A stretch of DNA of 39,727 nt from CAYRLW01 sp964425215 (GTDB lineage: Bacteria; Spirochaetota; Spirochaetia; Treponematales; Breznakiellaceae), in NCBI GenBank assembly GCA_964425215.1, contig CAYRLW010000035.1:1-39727 (forward strand), read 5' to 3'. The position numbers and the translations under genes were made by a program. The notes under the pieces were generated by a model. That model saw only the letters and a list, made by a program, of their open reading frames with translations, did no database searches and had not been told where the DNA came from. Shown here piece by piece: positions 16,021-24,110 of the stretch. Position 1 is the first letter of the stretch, and every line of letters begins with the position of its first letter.

Positions 16021-17036
16021 TTCCCCGCCTCCTGGGGTGTGGTGGTGTCCGTAACGCCAAGACGGTTCAAGAGCTGATTTTTTAAATCCAACGCTGAGGC
16101 TTTGAGGGCCAGCAATTTTTCAACCTTTTTGGCATCGGTAGCCGGAACCGGAGCGGCCGGTGCGGGGGTCGCGGAACCGACTTCTGCGGGTTTTTGTTGG
16201 GCCTGCAGAGCCGCCAAATCGGCGTTAGCCTTGGCCAATTGGGCCTGGGTTTCCGCCAGCTGTTTTTTAAGGTCACTGTTTGACTGTTCCAAATCCGCTA
16301 GCCGGGTATCCTTGAGCATCTCCGCGATCCGCTTTTGGTACGCGATGATCGCCTGCTCGTAGGTCCGCTCCCGCCGTTGGTACTCCTCCACCGTCTTTAG
16401 GGATTCCTCGTGGCTCCATTTTAACAACTTAAGCAACTCGTTCTCTATTTTCTTTTGATCGATCAGGGCGATTCGATAAGAGGCGGCCTCAAACTTGGCA
16501 CTCTGGGGGTATGTATCCACCACCGTGGTAAATATCGATCGGGCCGAATCCAACCGGCCTAGGGAATAGAGGCACTCGCCCATCCAGTAAAGGGCCGCGG
16601 ATTTTCGGCCCCCATCGTTGACCCGGTCCGCGTAGGCGGAAAACAGCACCATGGCCTGGTCGTAACGGCCTAAATAATACAGAGCCCGCCCCTTTTGGTA
16701 GGCTACGTCCTCCAACCGGGGGGACCGGGGGTCCGTTTTTGCCAGCTCGTCCAAATCTTGCAGGGTGGACTCGTATTCCCCCGCAGAAAGTTCCGCCAAG
16801 GCGATCCAGTAGAGGGCCTCGGCCCGCTGTTCGTTGGTTCCCTGGGTGGCGGTAGAACGGCGGAGTTCCACCACCGCTTCTCGCCAATGCCCTGCACCGT
16901 ACAGTTCAATCCCCTTTTGAATAGACGCGGAGACCGAGGATGGGCCGGATGTCGTGGTTTGGGCGGGTACGGTTAGTGCGATTCCAAAGAAAAGGAAAAG
17001 CAGCGGAATAATATACCGGGCACTTTTTATTGACAT
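16017..17036 (-). CDS. Periplasmic TPR protein with C-terminal coiled coil
   Basis: A 339-residue exported protein. The signal peptide is MSIKSARYII followed by a hydrophobic core, with likely cleavage at VPA-Q. TPR-like repeats follow (AGHWREAVVELRR, AGEYESTLQDLDEL, LGRYDQAMVLFSAYA, LGRLDSARSIFTTVVDTYP), then a long helical coiled coil (about residues 185-280), an Ala/Pro-rich linker and a C-terminal helix. The repeats resemble CpoB/YbgF, but the order (TPRs first, coiled coil after) is reversed. I place the start at the ATG at 17034-17036, which has GAGAGG upstream and begins the signal peptide. The frame continues to a TTG at 17103-17105 without a ribosome-binding site. It lies 69 bases after rpe and overlaps the next gene by 4 bases. 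Confidence 0.8.
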   Translation of the reverse strand: MSIKSARYIIPLLFLFFGIALTVPAQTTTSGPSSVSASIQKGIELYGAGHWREAVVELRRSTATQGTNEQRAEALYWIALAELSAGEYESTLQDLDELAKTDPRSPRLEDVAYQKGRALYYLGRYDQAMVLFSAYADRVNDGGRKSAALYWMGECLYSLGRLDSARSIFTTVVDTYPQSAKFEAASYRIALIDQKKIENELLKLLKWSHEESLKTVEEYQRRERTYEQAIIAYQKRIAEMLKDTRLADLEQSNSDLKKQLAETQAQLAKANADLAALQAQQKPAEVGSATPAPAAPVPATDAKKVEKLLALKASALDLKNQLLNRLGVTDTTTPQEAGK

Positions 17037-17105
17037 GTACGGCACCTCTCTATCGATTTTCGGCAGAAACGCCACAAAACTCCACCGATACTCCGGACTG
17101 TCCAA

Positions 17106-17762
17106 TCAGAGACCCCGTAATCGGCGTACCGCCAGGGCCTTATCGGGGGCGTTAAAAAAGGCCGAACCGGCGATTAGCACATCCACCCCCGCGTCCCGAA
17201 CCGCCGAAGCGGTGGTTTCGTTGATCCCCCCATCTGCGGCGATTAAAAAAGAAAAGCCCCGTTCTTTCCGCATACGGGCTAAACGGCGGGCTTTTTCAAC
17301 GCAAAGGTCGATTAACTTTTGTCCCCCAAACCCGGGGTTTACGGTCATAACCAATACCTGATCCACCACCGGCAGAAGTTCTTCGATCAACTCCAGGGGG
17401 GTGGAGGGCACCAAGCTGACGCCGGGGTGTTTTCCCAGGTCCCGTATTTTTTGGGTTAACCGATGGGCGTGGACCGCCGCCTCTATATGAAAGGTTATAT
17501 AATCGGCCCCCGCCAGGGCAAAGGGTTCTACCAAATTTTCCGGATGCTCGGTCATCAGATGGACATCAAAAATAGAGGAAGAAAGGGGGCGCAGATCCTC
17601 TACCATTTTGGGTCCAAAGGTTAAATTCGGGACAAAATGTCCGTCCATCACGTCCAGATGGGTCCATTCGGCCCCCGAAGCTTCAATTTCCCCCAGGGCC
17701 TTTCCTAAATCGGAAAAATCCGCCGATAAAACCGAAGGGGCGATTATTATTCTATTCTCCAT
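17106..17762 (-). CDS. rpe: Ribulose-phosphate 3-epimerase
   Basis: Rpe of the pentose phosphate pathway, interconverting ribulose 5-phosphate and xylulose 5-phosphate. The 218-residue TIM barrel shows the family motifs: APSVLSADFS at the start, HLDVMDGHFVPNLTFGP with metal-binding His and catalytic Asp, DVHLMTEHPE, MTVNPGFGGQ and ADGGINETT. The frame stays open for 57 codons upstream, but that part is unlike any Rpe, and the ATG at 17760-17762 begins where Rpe proteins begin. No ribosome-binding site precedes this ATG, and a possible promoter places the transcript start on the ATG itself. First gene of the leftward cluster ending in dtd. Confidence 0.96.
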   Translation of the reverse strand: MENRIIIAPSVLSADFSDLGKALGEIEASGAEWTHLDVMDGHFVPNLTFGPKMVEDLRPLSSSIFDVHLMTEHPENLVEPFALAGADYITFHIEAAVHAHRLTQKIRDLGKHPGVSLVPSTPLELIEELLPVVDQVLVMTVNPGFGGQKLIDLCVEKARRLARMRKERGFSFLIAADGGINETTASAVRDAGVDVLIAGSAFFNAPDKALAVRRLRGL

Positions 17763-17768
17763 AGGGTT

Positions 17769-17798
17769 ATGATAGCGCCCCAGGTGCGCCCTTGTAAA
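17769..17798 (-). promoter_or_regulatory. Candidate rpe promoter
   Basis: On the minus strand TTTACA (17793-17798) and TATCAT (17769-17774) are 18 bases apart. The -10 box ends 6 bases before the rpe ATG, so the expected start point falls on the ATG, implying a leaderless message. The match could be chance. Confidence 0.35.
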
Positions 17799-17879
17799 GA
17801 ATAAAACGGCGAAATAGTGGAAGCTTAGGTAAAACCCCCGGAGTTTGGCAAAACCATCCCTATTAAAGGATTTCCGCGA

Positions 17880-17907
17880 TTGACTAAGGGCCGTAAAATG
17901 GTATAAT
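17880..17907 (+). promoter_or_regulatory. Sigma-70 type promoter for the TPR-greA-vWA genes
   Basis: TTGACT (17880-17885) and a perfect TATAAT (17902-17907) are separated by 16 bases. Transcription should start near 17914, about 43 bases before the ATG of the TPR gene. This is the best promoter in the window. Confidence 0.75.
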
Positions 17908-17956
17908 ACAAAAAAGGGCGCTATTTGTACCAAGAAAGGGCCCTACTATTCAAGCC

Positions 17957-18895
17957 ATGGATGCAGAAACGTCAATACAGGGGCTCCTTCAGAAAGCCTA
18001 CGATTACCTGAAAGCCTCTGACGCACCATCGGCCCTAACGGTCCTGGAGGAAGCGCTAAGAATCGATTTTGAGGATCCCGAGGTTGTTTACGCGCTGAAA
18101 TGCGTAAATTGGTGGATGGAACGGGGCAAACGTTTGAACGAAATTCGGGATCCCTACGATCGGGGTGAGTTCGTACTTTCCCAATGGAAGGCCTTCTACG
18201 GATTTTTGGACCGGATCGGATCATCCTACGATCGTTGTTTATACGCGATACGCCGGTACGCTTTTTCTACCGCCCTGGTTTGTTTTCAAAGCATGCTGGG
18301 GGATAATTCGGAACACAACGATCCGGAGTTATTACTGCGGGTGGGCCGGTGTTACAAGGGTGTGGGCAATTACGAACTGGCCCTTAAGTATTTGGAAGAG
18401 GCGGCTCGTTTAAAACGGGATGACGCGGAGGCCCTTTCGGAGCTGGCGGATATTTACGCCCTGGTGGATGAACCTAGGGCCGCGAAGGCCCTGTTCCGGG
18501 AGGCCTTTTTTGTGGGGCCCCAGAAGGTGGATCTTCGATCCATGGAATCGGAGCTGATCCTTCTGTTACGAAAAAGGGTCATGGAACTGGGGTACAAGAG
18601 TCCCGAGTTGGAAGAATGGATCCCCGTGTACGGTGTTTTATTTGGGGTATTCAACGTAAAACGGGAACTACGGGCCATTGAATTGGGGAAGTTAAAGCAG
18701 TCTATTTTTTCGTTGGAAAACGAACTGCGCGAACGGTCTGCCGAATCGGCCGTTTTGATCCCCCGTTTGATTAATCGATATTTTTGGCTCATCGATCATT
18801 ACTTGAATGTGGGAGAGGATACATCGAGGGTCGATGAAACCCTCTTGAAAATTAAGGTTCTTGATCCGGTCATATATGAACGGTATATCAATTAA
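17957..18895 (+). CDS. TPR-repeat protein upstream of greA
   Basis: A 312-residue soluble protein without signal peptide or membrane segment. TPR-like helix pairs are seen at about 10-45 (YLKASDAPSALTVLEEALRID), 120-155 (GVGNYELALKYLEEAARLKRDD) and 157-185 (LVDEPRAAKALFREAFFVGP). The last 100 residues are helical. It lies directly upstream of the giant greA, as in other treponemes as far as I recall, so a link to transcription or to the N-terminal helical part of that GreA is possible but unproven. A strong promoter precedes it, but the ribosome-binding site is poor: AAAGGG stands about 20 bases before the ATG. Confidence 0.8.
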   Translation: MDAETSIQGLLQKAYDYLKASDAPSALTVLEEALRIDFEDPEVVYALKCVNWWMERGKRLNEIRDPYDRGEFVLSQWKAFYGFLDRIGSSYDRCLYAIRRYAFSTALVCFQSMLGDNSEHNDPELLLRVGRCYKGVGNYELALKYLEEAARLKRDDAEALSELADIYALVDEPRAAKALFREAFFVGPQKVDLRSMESELILLLRKRVMELGYKSPELEEWIPVYGVLFGVFNVKRELRAIELGKLKQSIFSLENELRERSAESAVLIPRLINRYFWLIDHYLNVGEDTSRVDETLLKIKVLDPVIYERYIN

Positions 18896-18897
18896 AA

Positions 18898-18922
18898 GGT
18901 TGACCGACCAATTCGGTCAACC
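18898..18922 (+). other. Intercistronic hairpin before greA
   Basis: A perfect 10-bp stem, GGTTGACCGA (18898-18907) with TCGGTCAACC (18913-18922), encloses a 5-base loop and begins 2 bases after the TPR gene stop. No T-run follows, so it is not a standard terminator. It could adjust mRNA stability or expression between the TPR gene and greA. Confidence 0.7.
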
Positions 18923-18954
18923 GGTTCTAGCACCGATAGGGTGAGGAGTTACAG

Positions 18955-21639
18955 ATGTCGGAAGCCCTCCTGAAAAACGTACAGGAACTGTTAAACGAGG
19001 AAAAGTGGACCCGGGCCACCCTGAGCAATTATTCTACCAACAATTTTGAAAAGTTGGACGTGATTCTAAAGGAAGCACGGGAAGTTCACGCCTTTGACGA
19101 ATTAAAACAGCTGTGCGATGAACACCTGGGACACACGAAGAACAGTATTATCGCCCTCTATTTATCGGGGATGATCGCCCTTTCCCGGCAACTCATCGAC
19201 GACGCGGCGTTGGTTAATTTGATCACCATTTTTGTGGATAACCATAAATGGAACATCGTCGAGTATTTATGCAACGGCATCTTGGAAAAGGGGGAATCAA
19301 AATTCGCCCTAAGGATGTTGGCGGAATGTTATAAAAACGAAAACAACGAAGTAGCGATTTTTGACGTTTGGGAACGCTTAGTCAAGGTAGACTATGAGGA
19401 AGCGGACCTGGCAAAAGCACTGGCCGAACACTTTGAAGAGCAGGGGGACCTGGAAAAGGCTGTAGACTATTATAAAAAGGCACTCCACCGCTTTGTCAAC
19501 AAAAAACTGTACACCAACGTAAAAGAAATTTGGACCAAACTGATCGAAACCTCTTCCGAGGACATCGATTTCTTTTTCCACGTACAGAAAAAAATCGCTA
19601 AAAATATTAGCGAAGATAAGGCGGCCATTCTTTTACACGAACTGTACCAGGTATACCGAAACAAAAAGAATACCGATACGGCCATCGATATTTTAAAAAT
19701 AATATTGGATTACGATGAACGGGACCCCTTGGCGCGGAAAGAATTGGTTGAATGTTTTAAGGATAAATACGCCGATCATAGCCAGCTGGAAGAATACATA
19801 AAACTTTCCAACCTGACCCAAACCTGGCGTAACGTTCACGAAGCCCTAGCGGACTTTGAAAAACATATCGCCTTTGATACGGGAAACTTTGTCTTCCACC
19901 GGACCTGGGGGGTTGGTAGAATTTCTTCCGTTAAGGGCGACGAGATTACCATAGACTTCGCGAAAAAAAGGGGCCATACCATGTCCCTTAAAATGGCGGT
20001 CAACGCCCTTCAAACCCTTTCGAAGAACCACATTTGGGTTTTAAAGGCGACGCAGAAGAAGGAAAAACTCCACGATAAAATTAAGGACGATCCAGCGTGG
20101 GCTCTTAAAACCATCATCCGAAGTTTTGATAATTCCTGCGATATAAAGAGAATTAAGGCGGAACTGGTTCCCAGCGTCCTATCCTCCGGAGAATGGACCA
20201 CCTGGAGTAGCCGGGCCCGGGATATTCTTAAAACCGATCCTTCTTTCGGGGTAAGCCCGGAAAATATCGATCTCTTTATGGTTCGAGACAGACCGATCAG
20301 CGTGGACGAAAAGCTCTTCAATGAATTTAAGGCGGAGAAGAATTTCTTTAATCGGATTCAAACCATCCGATCCTTCGCTGCCAAGGGCGTGGAAGGGGAT
20401 TCGGAATATTTCGCCGACATGTTTAATTACTTTACAGGGTATCTTAAATCATACACCCAGGTGAACGAACAGGTGTTGGCCTCTTACCTTTTAGTCAAAG
20501 AATTAGTCGCCAAATATCCTTTCCTCGGAACGGGACTTCAGCTGAATTTTGTCGAACTTTTTGAGGAAATTGAAGATTTAAATGGGGTTTTTGACGCCCT
20601 TCGGGATACTAAACTACGGGAAGACCTTCTGCGTCATATCAAACTATTTATTCCCTCATGGCCGGATATTTTCGTAACCCTGTTTCCCCGGGCTTTAGCG
20701 CCTTCTATCGTGAAGGAATTAAAGGATGAGGGGTACGAGGATAAACTGGTAGCCCTGGTACAGGATTGTTTTGAAAATTATCGCGAATACCGGGAAGCGG
20801 TTATTTGGATTTTTAAAAATCTGCAAAACGATGAGGCTTTTATTAAAGCCGGCATATCCTTTGAAAAACAGTTAATCACCCTTATTCACATATTAGATTA
20901 TACGTTTAGGGAAATAGAGAACCACCGGGATACGACAGAAAATCGAAAAATCAACAAACAGGTTCAAACGATACTTTTTAAAGATGGGGTTCTGGATACC
21001 TTTATTGACCAAGCGGACCCGGATACCATTACACGAATTTATACATTGATTGACGATGTAAAGGATCTGGATCCCAGTCTTAAAATGAAACTGAGAAACC
21101 GGGTGTTGGACAAATATCCGGATTTCAAATTCTTCGGCGCCGAAGAAAAAACGGTTATTACCCGTGGGCTGATTGTTACCATGGCAAAATACCAGGAAAA
21201 GCAAAAATTACTGCAACATATTATGGAAGTGGAAGTACCGGCCAACTCGAAAGAAATCGGGTTCGCCCTCTCCCTAGGAGACTTGAGAGAAAACGCCGAG
21301 TATAAGGCCGCCAAGGAAAAACAGGAAATTCTCAATTCTACGGTGGCAAAACTGAAAGATGAAATCGAACGGGCTCAGCTCTTTGACCCCTCCTCGATCA
21401 ACCTTTCCCGCGTCGGCTTTGGAACCGTGGTATCCCTCCATAATGAAACCGATGGGAAGGATGAAAAATATACCATCCTGGGTCCCTGGGAATCGGATCC
21501 GGATAATAATATAATTTCGTATCTCTCTCCCTTTGGGGGATCGATACTGAATAAAAAGGTGGGGGAACGGTTCGTATTTTCCATGGACGATGAAAAAATC
21601 ACCTATACGGTAAAGGAGATTTCACTAGCGTCCATATAA
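18955..21639 (+). CDS. greA: Giant GreA transcription elongation factor with helical and Tudor/CarD-like parts
   Basis: An 894-residue protein whose last 155 residues are GreA, which enters the RNA polymerase secondary channel and stimulates cleavage of backtracked RNA. The coiled-coil tip shows GDLRENAEYKAAKEKQ, with the catalytic Asp776 and Glu779 in place, followed by the FKBP-like C-terminal domain (about 815-894, YTILGPWESDP...ISYLSPFGGSILNKKVGE). E. coli GreA is only about 158 residues. The N-terminal 300 residues are TPR-like helices. Residues about 306-352 (GNFVFHRTWGVGRISSVKGDEITIDF) resemble the Tudor/CarD-type domains that bind RNA polymerase in CarD, Mfd and UvrD/PcrA. Residues 370-730 are helical with no motif I recognise. 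Long GreA proteins are known in treponemes. GAGGAG stands 7 bases before the ATG. Confidence 0.93.
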   Translation: MSEALLKNVQELLNEEKWTRATLSNYSTNNFEKLDVILKEAREVHAFDELKQLCDEHLGHTKNSIIALYLSGMIALSRQLIDDAALVNLITIFVDNHKWNIVEYLCNGILEKGESKFALRMLAECYKNENNEVAIFDVWERLVKVDYEEADLAKALAEHFEEQGDLEKAVDYYKKALHRFVNKKLYTNVKEIWTKLIETSSEDIDFFFHVQKKIAKNISEDKAAILLHELYQVYRNKKNTDTAIDILKIILDYDERDPLARKELVECFKDKYADHSQLEEYIKLSNLTQTWRNVHEALADFEKHIAFDTGNFVFHRTWGVGRISSVKGDEITIDFAKKRGHTMSLKMAVNALQTLSKNHIWVLKATQKKEKLHDKIKDDPAWALKTIIRSFDNSCDIKRIKAELVPSVLSSGEWTTWSSRARDILKTDPSFGVSPENIDLFMVRDRPISVDEKLFNEFKAEKNFFNRIQTIRSFAAKGVEGDSEYFADMFNYFTGYLKSYTQVNEQVLASYLLVKELVAKYPFLGTGLQLNFVELFEEIEDLNGVFDALRDTKLREDLLRHIKLFIPSWPDIFVTLFPRALAPSIVKELKDEGYEDKLVALVQDCFENYREYREAVIWIFKNLQNDEAFIKAGISFEKQLITLIHILDYTFREIENHRDTTENRKINKQVQTILFKDGVLDTFIDQADPDTITRIYTLIDDVKDLDPSLKMKLRNRVLDKYPDFKFFGAEEKTVITRGLIVTMAKYQEKQKLLQHIMEVEVPANSKEIGFALSLGDLRENAEYKAAKEKQEILNSTVAKLKDEIERAQLFDPSSINLSRVGFGTVVSLHNETDGKDEKYTILGPWESDPDNNIISYLSPFGGSILNKKVGERFVFSMDDEKITYTVKEISLASI

Positions 21640-21651
21640 AGCTACCTGATT

Positions 21652-21679
21652 TGCCGGTATACCGCCTGGCTTACCGGCA
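21652..21679 (+). terminator. Weak hairpin after greA
   Basis: TGCCGGTA (21652-21659) pairs with TACCGGCA (21672-21679) around a 12-base loop, 13 bases after the greA stop. Only a short, broken T-stretch follows, so termination would be weak at best. Confidence 0.3.
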
Positions 21680-21708
21680 GATCTTTAAAAAGCCGCCTCG
21701 TTTTCCGG

Positions 21709-21742
21709 TATAATTTGGGGGAACCGTGAGATGCCGGTTCCC
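21709..21742 (+). promoter_or_regulatory. Candidate promoter and 5' hairpin of the vWA gene
   Basis: A perfect TATAAT (21709-21714) lacks a good -35 (TTTAAA at 21684-21689 gives a 19-base spacer). An 8-bp stem, GGGAACCG (21719-21726) with CGGTTCCC (21735-21742), would fall at the very 5' end of the transcript. Confidence 0.4.
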
Positions 21743-21768
21743 TTGAGTGCGTTTAAAGAAGGGTGGAA

Positions 21769-24039
21769 ATGAGAAAAAAGTTTTATGGCCCCTGGATCCT
21801 GTTATTCGTCCTCACGGGTTTTGTTTTTTCCCAGGAACAAAAGCCCATCGATCTGATCGTGGTAATGGATACCTCTTCCAGCGTATACGATTCATATCAT
21901 CAAGTAACTGAATACGCCATAGGCCCGTTACTAAAAGAATTTCTTCGAATCGGCGATACATTCCACCTTATTTCCTTTTCCGGGGCCCCCAGGACCGAAT
22001 TATCCCGACGAATTGAAAGTACCGGAGACGTGGAAACCATTATTGGTCGGATGCTCCTTATGTATCCCCTGGACCCCTATTCGGACATCCTGGCCACGCT
22101 GGAATACGTGAGCCGTTACCTGGGAGATCTTCCGGATGTACGCCCCAAAACGGTTATTTTTATATCCGATGGAATACAAAACCCTCCCCCAGGAAGCCCC
22201 TATAAACAATTTACCAACGCCGAAGTCTTAGCCAAAATCAATGAAACCGCGAATCGCTTAAAGGGCAACGGCTGGACTTTCAACTTTGTCCACCTGCCGC
22301 TCCAGGGCCCGGCGGTTTCTCCAGTTAAGGTTGGGGGAACAACGGAATCGGCTAAAACCTCTTCGGTTACGGGAAAAAGCACCTCAGGCGCCATTCCCTC
22401 CCCCGCCCCATCGACTACGGAACGATCCCAGCCCCCCGCTACTGCGGAGGGTAAGGGGAGTGCCGATTCAGGTCCTGGGAACAACGTGGATGTATCAAAA
22501 AAAGTGGCCGATTCATTAAACGCCCCTACGGTAGAATGGAAGGGACCGGATTCGGCAGGCGAAGTGGCTACCAGCTTAGGGGCCCTGACCGTGGTCTTTC
22601 CCCAGGACCTGGGGAAAAAAACGTATCAATTTACTATTCCCCTGCGTATTTATAATCCTTCCCCGTCCAAGGTGTACGTAGAAACGAAGGCAGTCTTAGT
22701 GGATGGTATCGACCGGATGGTCCGTCGGTCCTTTAGGGAGCTGGACCCCCGAACGGACGGGGAATTACAGTTGCAGGTGGAGCTTCCAAACACCTACACC
22801 CTGGGGGCCCACCACATCACCGTGGAACCGATTTTAAGCGGAAATCTGCGCTTTTCTCCCTCCCAGGGAACCATGGGTCTCGTTTTAGTCGAATCCCCTG
22901 TTTTCAGGTTCATCGCGTCGATTCTGCCCTTTGCGCTATTTTTAATAGGCCTTATTTTAGCCGCCATTTTGGTTCTGGTCATCCTTTTAATTTCCCGCAG
23001 GCTCCATAGGGCTCCAAATCGGGCGGTACAGGAAGCCACTGCAACCGTCACTGGCCCCAGCGTTACTACAAGTTCCCGGCCCGTCGGCTCCCGCTCCGGC
23101 GCTCCAGCCTCTGGGGTCGGCGCTACTGCCATGGGGGCCGGCACCGCTGTCGCAAGTTCCCAAGCCGTCGTCACCCCGGCGAGCCCTATGGTGAAGGGGT
23201 CCCTGGTGGGAACCGGCGCTTCGGCCATGGGGGCAGAGGCGGGGGTCAGCGCTGGGGCTACCGGCCAGGGGGCCGCTTTATCGGGCCGCATCGAGCCGGG
23301 CGCTGGTATAGCGAGGGCAAATACCGCCGAAACCGTAAGCCGAGGGGGCCGCGACGACCATACCGCCAGGGAGGCCTACGCTCCGTCGGTACGCTCGTCA
23401 ACCCTCAGCCCCGGCCCTTCAAGCCCGGCTTTTGGGGAGCCTCACGCGGAGGCCTTAAAGGATACTTCCGCAAAAGAAGGCGCCGATTTGCTGGCCCAAT
23501 TCGCGTCCCGGCAAAAGTCGGGTATAGAGCTACCCCTGTCGACGGATGTAAAGAGATCCCAGGAGCCAGAGAAAGGTCCGGTCTTGGGTGCAAGGTCATC
23601 GGTAGATCTCAAGGGGGAGACCACACTGAAGGTTTCGGAGCCCCTTCCCTACGAAGTAAAAAAGAGCGATGGCAGGATTATGCTATCCCTCTTTGTGGAA
23701 GATCAAAATACGGCCATTGGAAGAAGAAACGTACACCTGCTCAAGGCAGGTCATACCCTTTCTTTGGGCGGCGGTCGGTCGGATTTCCTTATTTTCCTGG
23801 TTCCCATTCCCCAACGAATCGCGGATATCCGTTTTGACGGTGAACGGTGTATTCTCGTCCCCCGGCGTCCGGAATTTTTCCCCGATAATGGGTCCGAACC
23901 CATCGTGGATTGCGTGAACAAAACGATCCGCCTGGTTTCCCAAAAGGGTTACGAATTGAAAATTCGCTTAGAACGGTTCCGGGATCCCTTGGACACCCTT
24001 AATAAATTTCTTCATTCCATTGAAAATCCGGGCAGATAG
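21769..24039 (+). CDS. von Willebrand A membrane protein with cytoplasmic FHA-like domain
   Basis: A 756-residue protein with a signal peptide (1-21), an extracytoplasmic von Willebrand A domain (about 25-180) whose MIDAS motif DTSSS is at 34-38, a Ser/Thr/Pro/Gly-rich linker (about 185-245), a beta-rich domain (about 265-375), a membrane helix (about 380-409), a long Ala/Gly/Ser/Val low-complexity stretch (about 416-560) and a C-terminal domain (about 640-735). That last domain, with AGHTLSLGGGRSDFLI followed by IADIRFDGERCILVP, resembles a divergent FHA fold, although the Ser-Arg-His core is not clear. The protein could link metal-dependent adhesion outside to protein binding inside. I prefer the ATG at 21769, with GAAGG 6 bases upstream, over a GTG at 21763. 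Confidence 0.8.
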   Translation: MRKKFYGPWILLFVLTGFVFSQEQKPIDLIVVMDTSSSVYDSYHQVTEYAIGPLLKEFLRIGDTFHLISFSGAPRTELSRRIESTGDVETIIGRMLLMYPLDPYSDILATLEYVSRYLGDLPDVRPKTVIFISDGIQNPPPGSPYKQFTNAEVLAKINETANRLKGNGWTFNFVHLPLQGPAVSPVKVGGTTESAKTSSVTGKSTSGAIPSPAPSTTERSQPPATAEGKGSADSGPGNNVDVSKKVADSLNAPTVEWKGPDSAGEVATSLGALTVVFPQDLGKKTYQFTIPLRIYNPSPSKVYVETKAVLVDGIDRMVRRSFRELDPRTDGELQLQVELPNTYTLGAHHITVEPILSGNLRFSPSQGTMGLVLVESPVFRFIASILPFALFLIGLILAAILVLVILLISRRLHRAPNRAVQEATATVTGPSVTTSSRPVGSRSGAPASGVGATAMGAGTAVASSQAVVTPASPMVKGSLVGTGASAMGAEAGVSAGATGQGAALSGRIEPGAGIARANTAETVSRGGRDDHTAREAYAPSVRSSTLSPGPSSPAFGEPHAEALKDTSAKEGADLLAQFASRQKSGIELPLSTDVKRSQEPEKGPVLGARSSVDLKGETTLKVSEPLPYEVKKSDGRIMLSLFVEDQNTAIGRRNVHLLKAGHTLSLGGGRSDFLIFLVPIPQRIADIRFDGERCILVPRRPEFFPDNGSEPIVDCVNKTIRLVSQKGYELKIRLERFRDPLDTLNKFLHSIENPGR

Positions 24040-24062
24040 GAACCGTACCAGCCCGGGGGAAC

Positions 24063-24110
24063 GGCTCCCCGTTTACCCGGGCTCCCCGTTTACCCGGGCT
24101 CCCCGTTTAC
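24063..24110. repeat. 17-bp tandem repeat between convergent genes
   Basis: The unit GGCTCCCCGTTTACCCG occurs at 24063-24079 and 24080-24096, then 14 bases of a third copy at 24097-24110. The last copy includes the stop codon of the leftward HEAT gene. An upstream AGCCCGGG (24050-24057) can pair with CCCGGGCT in either full copy (24076-24083 or 24093-24100), so the repeat may act as a two-way terminator. Confidence 0.85.

Noticed and set aside
17763..17933. N-terminal extension of rpe by 57 codons
   Set aside because: The added residues do not resemble Rpe, and the family start falls at the ATG at 17762.
24063..24110. Possible CRISPR array
   Set aside because: The 17-bp units are directly adjacent with no spacers, there are under three copies and no cas genes are near.
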